Made by a program: the position numbers and the translations under genes. Below, piece after piece: positions 12,192 to 22,699 of a stretch of DNA of 64,000 bases (its first letter is position 1; each line of letters starts with the position of its first letter). The DNA comes from Vitellaria paradoxa. Its lineage: Eukaryota > Streptophyta > Magnoliopsida > Ericales > Sapotaceae. The notes beneath the pieces are model-generated. The model was given only the letters and a program-made list of their open reading frames with translations, was not told the origin of the DNA and did no database searches. Location: the NCBI GenBank assembly GCA_019916065.1, contig CM034243.1:2790001-2854000 (forward strand). The letters are read 5' to 3'.

Positions 12192-12301
12192 GAAAAAAAT
12201 AATTATTGTGATAATTTCGTGACAATAAATGCACGACTAAATAATTTTTTTTATTTTTAATAATGCGTTCATTACTAAATAAATTCACATTTTTTGTAGT
12301 G
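11951..12301. mobile_element. Candidate short CACTA-like MITE
   Basis: The right end, reverse-complemented, reads CACTACAAAAAATG. The left end reads CCCTACATCAAATG, 3 mismatches in 14. Both are bordered by TCA (11948-11950 and 12302-12304), a possible 3-bp target duplication. The interior is AT-rich with a (TA)n run at 12156-12186. The left terminus is degenerate, so this is tentative. Confidence 0.4.
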
Positions 12302-12581
12302 TCAATTTACTAACTAGGATTGGATGTTAATCTTTTTTTTTTTTTTTTTACTAAAAAAAAAATTATAGGAGTTGTAAAGGGAAAATTGTCACTGGGTTTG
12401 AAATATTGAAAGAAAATATATATATAGGCATTTTGTTAGAGAGAAAAAATATATATTCAATTTGAAAAGAATATAATAAATAATTTCATTTTATTTTTCC
12501 TAACATACAATTAATTTGAACGAATTTAAGGCCGTTGGGCTAATTTTGTTTACTGATCATATAATTTAGATATATATATAT

Positions 12582-12834
12582 ATTTTTTTTGGTGACCCGG
12601 AACCCGGCCGGTTTATTACAGCCCTCAACGGACCGTGTAACCGACGGGTAAACCGGGAGCCGACAAATACGCCACAAGCCCGTCGAACCAGTTAAGTCAC
12701 ACGCTTGCGCGTGTGGTAGGTAGCCCTTGGAATAACTCAACAAAACTGGATTTCACTAGCGGAGACTCGAACCCTTGTGGATTGTTGCCTCAGCCCCCAC
12801 AATCAGGAGGTCACCCGCTGAGTTAGGCCCAAGG
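12582..12834 (-). mobile_element. tRNA-derived SINE
   Basis: Read on the minus strand, the element starts CCTTGGGCCTAACTCAGCGG (A-box-like) and has a clear B box, GGGTTCGAGTCTCCGC, about 55 bases further on. The body is strikingly GC-rich against its surroundings and ends in an A-rich/T-rich stretch at about 12580. No clear target duplication was found because the flanks are low-complexity. It is not a functional tRNA: the arms do not fold and the unit is about 250 bases. Confidence 0.7.
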
Positions 12835-13739
12835 ATTTTATGTATTTATTTAAACTTGCCCTGTAGCAAAAGAGAAGAGTCATAGTGCAATAAGAATATA
12901 TATAGCGATGTAATTAACCACTATTTGTTTGATTATTAATTGTATATTCAATTTTGTCTTACTTATTTTCAATTGTGCAGATTGTATAAAAATTATTGGG
13001 TAAATAGTAAAAAAAAATTATTAGATTTTGAAATCCGTGGCCCCCAACCAGGTGCAGGGCCATCCAAACCAGAATAAAATCAAAAATCTTTTATTTGAAT
13101 GGGCCCACCAAAGGCCCAAAAATAACTTCTTCAGCTCATGGGTCCCGTCAGAAAAGCCCATTAGGACAGTCCAGTACCCAAAGGGTCCAAAGAGACAAAA
13201 ACTTGGCTTCAGCCTTTTCTCTTCCTCGGGTGGGCTTCGTTTTGGAATTGGTTTTCATAAAGTTCTGAAAATTAATCTATAATTTAAAAAATACATTTGA
13301 TAATTATTATACACACAAATTCTTGTGTTTGAAAATTAAACATAGAAAATTACAAAAAAAAATTAATTTTTATTAATTTATTTGTAAAAAATGGATTACA
13401 ATCCCCAAACTTCAAAACCATGATACAAACAAATGCTTGATACTTGATCTCGATACTTCAGTCTTCTTGATATTTAATAATTTTTTTAGTTTTAACAACT
13501 TTATCAAACATAGTCTTTCTTGTAGGCAAAGAGATTGTGTCTTATATATTTGATAGTGACTTCAAATTATAAATGTGCAAGAAAGAGTTACAATGAAACT
13601 TTACTCCGAAATAATTATTTTATTATTTTATTAATTAATAAAAAAATAAAATTAAAGAAATTAAGATAATATTATAGTTATTTAATAATTATTCCTTATT
13701 TATAAATTTTATAAGAGAAAAAATTAAGATATATTAATT

Positions 13740-13965
13740 ATCATTTATATTTCATAAATGATTAGTGAGATTTCATGGGAGAAATAAAAAAAAAAAAAGA
13801 ACTTTACCGTCATTGAAATAAGAGAAAGAGAGACAGAGAGAGAAAAGTGTCAAAGTGAGATTTAATATTTTTTAACTATATTGGATAGACTAAATACAAT
13901 TAGTATTAGGTTAATCTTTTTTTTTTTTCCTCAGGTGACAGAATTGGCATTAGTTAAATTTTTTA
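13740..13965. repeat. Dispersed repeat, copy 1 of 2 (partner 53050-53335)
   Basis: The segment shares an ordered set of strings with 53050-53335: a GA-rich run, then taatattttttaactatatt / aaatattttttaattgtatt, ggatagactaaatacaatt, and tagtattaggttaat followed by a T run and aggtg. I recognise no coding capacity; it is probably a fragment of an unclassified transposon just upstream of the GEN1-like gene. Confidence 0.6.
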
Positions 13966-13967
13966 TT

Positions 13968-14115
13968 TTTTTAGTGCGTTTGAAATAACAAAAAGTAAAA
14001 TAAAGAAAGATAATTTATAAATTTATAATTCATGCAGTGAAATAAAAAAATAAAAAATTTTAAAAAATTTTAAAATTTTTTTAATATTTTTTAACAAATC
14101 AAACAAACCTTATAT
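13968..14115. repeat. Small AT-rich MITE-like repeat
   Basis: It is bounded by gtgcgtttgaaat on the left and caaacaaacc on the right. The core (aaaaagtaaaataaag, then gtgaaataaa and aaattttaaaattttt) recurs at 23698-23830, 47124-47228, 47805-47930 and 48655-48785. I infer a short transposon family; the superfamily is not determined. Confidence 0.45.
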
Positions 14116-14195
14116 TTATTTATTTATTATTATTTTTTTAAGTAGGCATAACGCTCGGGGCAATACTGCCTCTCCTTTGGTGTCAAACGGTAACA

Positions 14196-14240
14196 GACCT
14201 TAAATATATAAAAATATTTATATTTATATATATTTATAAT
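14196..14240 (+). promoter_or_regulatory. TATA-rich stretch upstream of the GEN1-like gene
   Basis: Several TATATA/TATTTATA motifs lie about 150-190 bases upstream of the ATG at 14387, with GC-richer leader sequence after 14260. Any one of them could serve as the TATA box; I cannot say which. Confidence 0.35.
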
Positions 14241-14386
14241 TTTATATTCTCACACAGAAAAACTTGAGCGAACTAGCTCGCTTAGCGAAAGCTACGGTGG
14301 AATAGTGATCAGACCAATACGGCCTCCATTGAGGCTTCCCAGAGTAGCACTCGTCCTCGTTCTCCGGCAAGTGACGTCAAACAAGA

Positions 14387-17300
14387 ATGGGAGTGGGAGG
14401 GAACTTCTGGGATTTGCTCAAACCCTATTCTCGAACCGAAGGGTTCGATTTTCTCCGGAACAAACGGGTCGCCGTCGATCTCTCCTTCTGGATCGTCCAG
14501 CACGAAACCGCCATCAGAGCCCACGCTCGAAACCCCCACCTACGGCTCACTTTCTTCCGTACCATCAATCTCTTCTCCAAGGTACCCAACACCTTTTCCT
14601 CCCCTTCCCCATTCGTTTGGCTTCCGAGAAACCAAAAGAAAAACCAACCGATTTTGTGGGTTTTGCGCTTTTTTTTTCCCTTGGTTTCTGGGTTTTGTGA
14701 AAAGTTCTATTTTTAGTTGTGTTCTATCATTTTTTTTTTTGGTAGTTTGGGGCATTCCCAGTTTTTGTCGTCGACGGAACGCCGTCGCCTTTAAAGTCTC
14801 AGGCGAGAATTGCTCGTTTCTTTCGGGCATCGGGCATCGATTTATCGAGTTTGCCGGTTGCAGAGGAGGGGGTTTCGGTCGAAAGGAATCGTGCATTTAC
14901 TAAATACGTTCAAGAATGTGTGGTGAGTTTATTTGTGAGCTATTACTTCAGTAGAAATCTGTTAATGTGGTTCAAATTTGGGTTTTCAATGGCACTGTCT
15001 TTCAATTTACACTATTATGGTTTGGATTTTTTTTGGATGGAGTTTTGGTGCTTAATATTGTCCTTGTCGATCATTCATTTTTCAGTATGCATTAGTTTTA
15101 CTGTCTTTTTGGATAGTACGTAGTTTGATTTTTTTTTTTTTAATTGCAAAACAAAGTGAAAATATGATCAAATTGTCCAAATTGCCTTATGTAATAATTG
15201 TTACTTGGATCGATGGGGTGGTATTGCCAACCCGTTTGGGACCAAAGTTTCATGGAATAGACGAAGGAGACAAGAGAACTTTGCCTCAATCTGTTTTAAA
15301 AGAACAAAAGCTTAATCTGGAGTTTACAGGCCAGCTGCGTGGTTTCTTGGTCCAAAACCCAGTGCGCACGTCATTGTTTAGAAACACAAATCTGCCTTCT
15401 ATCTTCATGTTTTGTAGTGGTAATGAATGTCCATTATCTATCATAAGATTCAGCAGAGTTGGGTTTTTTTTTTTTAATTAGAATGTTCACCACCAAACTA
15501 TTCTTTCAACCTTAGTTTTGATGCAACTTAGAGAGGAAATAATTTGTTGTTGATCTCCTTCGAATTTAGATCTCTTAAAATTTCACAAAATATTTGGCCA
15601 GTACAGTAAAATTTCTTCTAGCGCTTGGATTCTCCAAAATGTTTTGAGTTTTTGCTATTATGTTTGTTACCATAAACAAACAGCTTGCTGCATTCCATTG
15701 TGTTTTCATCCATAATGGTGGAACCTGGATGAGTTTGTGCTAGATAATACTGTTTTCGTTCATTCCAAAAATGTCTCTAGAGTATTGTATTTCTATATGC
15801 CGGTATGCTCTTGAATTGTTATCTAATTATCAATCATTTTTCTCTGCTAGGAGCTGCTTGAACTTTTCGGAATGCCTGTTCTAAAAGCAAAAGGGGAGGC
15901 TGAGGCACTTTGTGCCCAGTTAAACAGGGAAGGTCAGGTAGATGCTTGCATTACGGCTGATAGTGATGCGTTCCTTTTTGGGGCGCTTTGTGTGGTAAAA
16001 TTCATCAGACCCAACTCAAAAGTAAGTGCCTTTTATTTTATTATTAGAATTTCACAAAGTACGTTATTAGAAAATGCTGTCTTAAAAGTTTCTCTCACTG
16101 TCAATACTTGTTATATCACGATGCCCATATCTTGAAACTTCATGACCTAGATTTTGGCTCCAATGCTAGTGACATTGCATCAATTTTCAACTTTCATTGT
16201 CAATATTTGTTATATCACGATGTCCATATTTTGAAATTTAATGACCTACATCTTGGCTGCAATGCTAGTGACACTGCATCAAATTTCTTCATGTTCTTCG
16301 TTTTATTGCAAAACCAACTTTTGTTTTTTGTCATTTACAATTTTCTTCACCAATCCATTATTTTTGTCCCTTTCAACGTGCTTTTTCTAGTTAATCGTGG
16401 AGATCTTCAATTAGTTTTTCCATCTTGGAAAACATGAATGTCTTACTTTGTGCAGGGACCATTTGAATGCTATAATATGTCAGATGTTGAAGCTGGTCTT
16501 GGCTTAAAGAGAGAACACTTGATAGCCATCTCCCTTTTGGTTGGAAATGACCATGATTTAAACGGTGTCCAGGGAATTGGTGTTGATACAGCTCTTCGTT
16601 TTGTCAAATCTTTTAGTGAAGATGAAGTTTTGACTAGGTTTGATCCTCTAACTAGTTTAGTATGTTCCTGTGTTCTACACTCAAAGAGTGTTTGATGGGC
16701 TGATGTTATGTCTTCAATGGCATTGATTGTTCATGTAGGTTAATTGAAATAGGCAGAGGAGATGCACTGCATTCACGGGGTGGCATGATATCTGCTGCTG
16801 ATTCTTTGCCTGGTTTCTATGAGAATTCACCAAAGAAAAGATCATCTCATTGTACCTTCTGTGGGCATCCGGGTAGCAAGAAACTTCACCTCAAGTTGGC
16901 TTGTGGATATTGCAGTTCCAATACCGGTACCAGTGAGGGTTGCTTGCAAAAACCCGTGGGGTTCAAATGTAATTGCACCTCATGTGATTTGGTATATTTT
17001 CATTCAATGCTTCCAATCTTTGCATTGTTTACTGTATGTTGATAAGGCTTCTCGAATTTTTGGGCAAAGTTTGTGCAGAGTGCGTTGCTCTTATTGTTAA
17101 ATAATAAGGGTATATTCATGCTAAATAATATCAATAATGATTTCATGATGTTTGATGGCAGGGTAGGAGAGACAGAGAACAGAAGAAGATCGAAAATTGG
17201 CAGACAAAAGTTTGCCAAAAAATTGCTATGGAGCAGAATTTCCCAAATGTTAAGATTGTTGAAATGTATTTGAGCAACAATAATGGTGATTATTCTGGTA

Positions 17301-18619
17301 AGACTGATTGGAAAATTTAGATATCTATTGATCAAGTGCTAACAATCATTTTGGTCATGTGATACTGTGCTTTTCAATGACTCAAAACTATTCTGACTAT
17401 CAATCTATAAGCATCAAAGTTATGCTAGTCAATTCTCGTGTCTTTTCTTTTCATTCACTGCCTTTTATCCATTAAGGCCTTGGTTCTTTTCAGACAGTTA
17501 GAAAATTCCCTTTGGAGTCAGAATTTTTGTGTTAGTTTTCATATTTCTCTCCTCATCAGGACAGTTGTTGATAATTTTCTGTGAGCTTTATTTTGTTTTT
17601 GGTTGTACATATTGAGATTGCGAGTTGGGGTCACTGGTTTGAATACTGAAATCAACCTCTCTGCTTGCAGAGGAAAGGACCCTCTCTAGTACTCCCGATA
17701 CAGGATGTTTGTGCATTGGGTTTCCCTTTACATTTGACTTTTATATCTAGCCTGGTATAGTAATTATGTGGATTGATTTTCTGCAGCAGATGATTGCCCT
17801 CATCTAGCCTGGCAAAGCCCAAAAACTGAGATGTTAGTCGATTACTTGGTTTTTCATCAGCACTGGGAGCCCTCATACATACGGCAGAGAATGCTTTCCA
17901 TGTTGTCTACCATTTTCCTCAGAGACATGGCCTCAAATCAAAAAGATGAGTTATTATACGACCAATATGAATTTGATTCTATTCAGCGTGTGAAGGTCAA
18001 ATTGGGACATAAAGTTTTTGTAGTTAAGTGGAAGAAGGCTGCGCCTGCAATGGACAATACTACCTATTCAGTTCCTACTGGTGAGTCCCACATACAACTG
18101 GAGTCCAATGAACATGATGAGCCCCTCGTTGATCCATTGGATGAAGACAGTGCCCCTCAGATTTGCCTCGACAATGGCTGTCCATTTTTGTCGACGGATG
18201 AAAGCATGACACTTGTTGAGGCGGCTTTTCCTGAAAAAGTTGATCAATTTTTCAAAGAAAAGGTATTCGATCATTTTGTCCCCTACATGCTGTTTTTTTT
18301 TTTTTTTTGGCTTGTGGGTTCATTTATGCGCGATTGTTTGGAAAATGGGCAGGAACTGAAAGAAATGAAATTGAAAAGAAAGAAGCCTACCTTAGAATGC
18401 ACTCCAGAGAAATCAGAATCATCGACAGCAACGAGATGCGTGCAGCTCAGTATTACTGAATTTTACCGATCATCAAAAATGGCGAAGACGGGGAAGGCGG
18501 GAGAGGGAGAGAATTTGGGAGAGAAATTAGAGAATGGTGGTATGGGTTCTTCCAAAGGTAAAAGAAGAGTGGTGGGTACAAACTTTTCCAAGTCTGCAAG
18601 ACGTAGACTTCTGTTTTGA
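14387..18619 (+). CDS. GEN1: GEN1/Yen1-type flap and Holliday-junction endonuclease
   Basis: Eight exons: 14387-14581, 14746-14922, 15851-16021, 16456-16637, 16739-16991, 17162-17297, 17787-18262 and 18353-18619, giving 618 residues, about the usual size for plant GEN1. The family (Rad2/XPG nucleases) cuts flaps and Holliday junctions in the nucleus. The XPG-N domain starts MGVGGNFWDLLKPY, with acidic metal ligands D31 and D75 (VVDGTPSP). The XPG-I domain has KGEAEALC (E140, E142) and DSDAFLFG (D161, D163), followed by GLGLKREHLIAISLLVGNDHD (D213) and a helix-hairpin-helix GVQGIGVDTA. Then come a Cys cluster (about 266-325), a chromodomain-like segment (about 405-440, RVKVKLGHKVFVVKWKK) and a basic tail with a PIP-box-like QLSITEFYR near 560. 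The ATG is supported by the invariant Met-Gly start whose N terminus threads the active site. SEND1 (GEN2) is the main alternative; the N-terminal wording favours GEN1. Confidence 0.92.
16092..16290 (+). repeat. Imperfect duplication of about 99 bases in a GEN1 intron
   Basis: The string ttgttatatcacgatg occurs at 16108 and again about 99 bases later. Each is followed by a matching cluster (catgacctagattttggctc / aatgacctacatcttggctg, then caatgctagtgacat). The copies differ by scattered substitutions. It lies in intron 3 and contributes no coding sequence. Confidence 0.8.
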
Positions 18620-19152
18620 CTAGGGCTTTGAGCATTATAACCTTGAATGTGTAAATTTGCTTTGGCTTTAACTGGGATTTGGTATAGTTCAATTAGCTGT
18701 AGTCGCTAGGTGGGCATTGGAATGTAAGGGTAAAAAGTTATTTTTTTTTTATTAGCAGAAGCAGAAGCAGCAACAGCAGCTATTTTGTCGATCTAAATTT
18801 TTGTTAAATTGCACTTCAGTCGTAAATGTACAGTCAAGTGTTGAACTAGAAATTATATAATGATTTTAAGCGTGGGAGTGAAGCATTCCGAATCAAATTA
18901 TGAGTTTTTGAGTTTTTATTTTTTTTTTTCTCCCAACTCATAATAATTTAATTACTCATACTATATGTGGGTTCACAAAGTGAGTGTGTGACTTTTTTTT
19001 TTTTTAAGTAAATGTATATATTTTTAATTTTATATAAATTACCAACTAATTTTAATAAAAACTTTATTGAAAAGTTGGTGAAATATTGAATGAGTAGTTT
19101 TAAATGGTATTTAAATAAATAATTTGTAATTAAGTAAAATTTAGAAAAGATA

Positions 19153-19183
<31 letters not shown>

Positions 19184-20159
19184 GCTCATTTAAATTTACA
19201 GTTAAAATGTTTATTGTAATCTAACAAGATTAAAAAAATTTTGTCATACCAACCACACACTGCTACTGCTAATTGCGCGGAGCAAAGCAATGAATGCTGC
19301 GCCTCAAATGGGATCCTATGCAGGAGGGAGACCCAATTAGCGGCGAGCCTCAAATGGGATCCTATGCAGGAGGGAGACCCAATTAGCGGCGAGCAAAGTT
19401 CGATGCACGTGTTACCACCTTCCGAGCAACGTCCCCACGCAGAAGCAACGAAGGAGCCCACAGACAAGCCAAAAACATAAATGTTTCGTCTTTGATCTCA
19501 TCAGGGCTAATAAAGAAATGATCTTATTGATTCGCATTGTCCTAAAACTAGCATGCATCGGCTGCACTTCTCGCACCAACTTCCACACAAACCTGTCCCC
19601 AGTCAACAAAATTACCAAAATAATAATAAATAAATAAATGCTTGCGTAAACTGACTCCCTACTATTATTTTTGGTTGGTAAAAGTTGTAGATAGACTAGA
19701 ACAAATTTGGGGGTATAAGAAATTTACGTTTGTAAAATTAGTTGCGTAAAAATGTTAAAGATCCGGATTGATTAATTAGTTAATTCAGTAAATTTTAGGG
19801 CCAAATTTTAGTAATTGTAATTTCACAATTATAAATAATAATACGACTATTTATAATGACATTATACATATTATCGTACCGTTTATAACGATGTTATTAT
19901 TGTACAATTTCATAATAGTTTTTAGACTAAAAATCATCTCATATTATTAATATAACTTCTGTTTTGACAACTCAATATATAGTAATTATGTGGCTCCTAA
20001 CTTCAGAAAAAAAAAGGGGTGGGGGGTCAATAAACACAAGACGCCAAAATCAACACCTACCCAATGCTAAGAATCAATTCAAGCATGCTTGATTTGGGGA
20101 GACATATTGGCTGTGAGTGATTAAGCATTTGATTAAACAACTCTCATGAGCAACTAATT
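18620..20159. other. Intergenic region downstream of GEN1-like gene
   Basis: This holds the presumed 3' UTR (to about 18860), a (TA)n run at 19151-19180, and a GC-richer patch around 19255-19480 containing a tandem duplication. No protein family is recognisable in any frame. Confidence 0.55.
19302..19393. repeat. Perfect 46-bp tandem duplication
   Basis: The unit starts cctcaaatgggatcctatgc and ends attagcggcgag; it occurs twice head to tail (19302-19347 and 19348-19393) with no difference that I can see. The unit length is not a multiple of three and no gene is evident here. Confidence 0.9.
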
Positions 20160-21250
20160 AAGGTAACGTTTGGAGTGGTAAAAAATAAGAAAATAAAATA
20201 AAATAAAATATGATTTTAAGTTAATTTTGGTATTTGGTGTTTCCTTTACAAACTGTATTTTTTAGAGATGAATGATAGCAAACTGTTATAACGGTTTCTC
20301 AAATACGTTCTAATAGATTTAAAAAAATCATCATTCATTATTCTTCACTCTCTCTCTCTCTCTCTCTCTCTTTCCAAACTGTGTTTCTTAGAGATGAACA
20401 ATGGTAATCCGTCAGAACGGTTTATTCAAATCCGTTCTAACAGATTCAAAAAATTTTCAAATAATAGTTCCTCTCTCTCTCTCTCCAAATCTTATCTTTT
20501 TGAAATGAACAGTGATAGAACGGTTTTCTCAAATCCATTCTAACGGATTCAAAAAATCTCCAAATAATAATTCTTCTCTCTCTTTCTCTCCAAATCTTTT
20601 TTTTAAAGATAAACAGTTGTAATCTGTTAGAACAGTTTTTCCGAATCCATTCTAACGGATTCAAACGGTTTCATGGGCCAATGCTAAAATGGTACTTGTT
20701 TAAAACTTTTAACTCGAAAAGCATGATTGCCAAAAAAAATTTCATACTCGATTGAACTTCTTCTGGATTTTCTATTTCTTTTTAGTGAAATATTGAACTT
20801 TTTTGAAATTAGTAAATGTGGGTATATGTAAATGTGTAATAGAGAATTTTAAGGGTCATTTGATTTATTTTTCTGTTTTTTATTTTCTGTTTTGATCTCA
20901 TTTTTCATTTTGTACTTTTGAAAATATAGAAAACAGCTTAAAAATTATTTGGTTACTTGTGTTTTCAAAATTTATTTTCGAAAACTGAAAATAAGTTTAC
21001 ACATAAAATGAAAAATGATAAAAAGTCATTTTGAGAGTTTTTAACCAAAAAAAAAAAACAATGAAAATCTCAAAACAATAAAAATATAGTATTTTTTGTT
21101 TCCTCGTTTTGAGATTTTTAATACATAAAATGAAAATAGAAAATAAAATACAAAAAAGTAAACCAAATATATACCACCTTAGTAATTTATAGAAGTTGTT
21201 AGAGATTTATTTTATTTTATTTTGTTTGTTGGCACACCAAACAGTGCCTT
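20160..21250 (+). mobile_element. Terminal-inverted-repeat element, family A copy 1, with a nested MITE
   Basis: The left end AAGGTAACGTTTGGAGTG and the right end, reverse-complemented AAGGCACTGTTTGGTGTG, form an 18-base imperfect terminal inverted repeat. Inside are three to four direct repeats of 90-110 bases, each with a tcc(g/a)ttctaacggattcaaa-type core followed by a CT run. Related copies are at 53342-54105 (same strand) and 56077-56561 (opposite strand). No transposase is encoded. The element is interrupted by another MITE at 20852-21178. Confidence 0.7.
20852..21178 (+). mobile_element. Nested Tourist-like MITE, family B copy 1
   Basis: The element starts AGGGTCATTTGATTTATTTT and ends with the inverse of GGTGGTATATATTTGGTTTA. 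It is flanked by TTA at 20849-20851 and 21179-21181. The family A copy at 53342-54105 has the uninterrupted sequence (gaattttagcaattttta) at the matching place, which fixes the insertion point and the 3-bp duplication. TTA target sites suit the PIF/Harbinger (Tourist) superfamily. A second copy is at about 24363-24658. Confidence 0.7.
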
Positions 21251-21481
21251 CAAACAAAAACGGTGCCTTAAAACAAATGACAACAATGGAACTTTACATT
21301 AATTAATTCAAACGAAAGATAACGCTGGGCCTATTAATCACTGGGCCTGTTCAGTCCAGTCCAATTAGGGACCCACGACCCATATCTCTATCTAGACAAT
21401 GTCTGCCTGCCATCCAAGCGATAAAAGACAGAACCGACAAGGAAGAATAGTTTAATTTCACTTACATAAAACTTGACTTAG

Positions 21482-21483
<2 letters not shown>

Positions 21484-21527
<44 letters not shown>

Positions 21528-21530
21528 CCC
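21484..21530 (+). repeat. (CT)n microsatellite
   Basis: A long CT run lies about 300 bases upstream of the ATG of the DUF4378-type gene, either in the promoter or in the leader. A second CT run sits immediately before the ATG (21790-21824). Confidence 0.95.
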
Positions 21531-21787
21531 GACATCCTCCAAATTTATGTACTGTGCCACCCACGCACGCCCACCGCCACAAATCTCCAGCAGTAGATTC
21601 TTCCACCATCACTCTTTGGAACTATCCACGCTTCTTCTTCTACCTTTCTCCCTCCTTTTGTCTTTTTCCTTCTCATCCGTTGTTTCATCACCTCCGAACC
21701 AGCCTCCCTCCTTCCTCCCTGTATATATATATATGCATGTATGTACGCATGTATCTACCTCCCACACTCATCAGTCATCACCCATCG

Positions 21788-21789
<2 letters not shown>

Positions 21790-21824
<35 letters not shown>
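21790..21824 (+). promoter_or_regulatory. (CT)n tract ending at the start codon
   Basis: About 17 CT units run directly into the ATG at 21825, so the tract must lie in the 5' leader. CT/GA tracts in plant leaders are known binding sites for BBR/BPC (GAGA-binding) factors; that role here is inference. Confidence 0.6.
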
Positions 21825-21826
<2 letters not shown>

Positions 21827-22662
21827 GGCTTTGACGAGACCTCAAATGCTGAAAGATTTTCTTGCAGAAGACTCCAGTCCATGGCCATCCAGCGGTTTCC
21901 GATCCTTTCACCGAAAAGGAGGAGCGTTGTCAATGAAATTAACCAGAAGCCGATCGAAGGCGGCTTCAACGACCATCTCAGTAATTCACAGAGCATCGGA
22001 GATCCTTTCTAAGTACTTCAACTCCGTCAAGTCTCCGTCGGTCTTCCCCAGAAGCATCTCCCGGCGGAGGCCGTCGAGACGGAACGACGTCGTCGGAGAG
22101 GTTACAACGGTTAAAGTGAAGGACATCCTACGGTGGAGATCGTTTCGGGACTTGGTCGATGAGGAAATTCCGCCGGCGCCGTTGGATTTCTCCTCTTCGC
22201 CTGTACGGTGCACAACCACCAACGCCTCGACAACGGACTGTCCATCAACAAGCAGTAACAGCTCCAGCTGGTGTGACAGCGATTTTACGGCGGAGGATTT
22301 ACCGTTCTGGGGCGGTAACTCTGACGAGTTCTCGGAAATCAAAGTGGGTAAAACATCTTTACCCGTGGAGAGTGTCGGCCGCGATTCAACCTTGGATCTC
22401 AAGGTAATATATATATATATATATGTACGTATGTATATCATTTACTGCATCGAATCAAATAATTACTACTATATATCTTGGCTTTTTGTATCTGTTCTTT
22501 TTAACATTTGCTAAAGTTCAACTCTATTTTTTTTTAATTTTTAATATATATATATTTTTCATATGGAGATATATAAAAATATATAGACTTTTACTTTTTA
22601 ATAAGATGGTAGATCTATGTAATTATATACAAATTATTCTACTTTACAATTACATGCATATA

Positions 22663-22699
<37 letters not shown>

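Noticed and set aside
12582..12834. tRNA gene on the minus strand
   Set aside because: A and B boxes are present but no cloverleaf can be drawn and the unit is about 250 bases; it is a SINE. The same applies to 28463, 29009, 46813 and 54270.
15125..15481. Open frame in GEN1 intron 2
   Set aside because: It lies wholly between exons 2 and 3 whose junction is fixed by the continuous nuclease domain; no domain resemblance.
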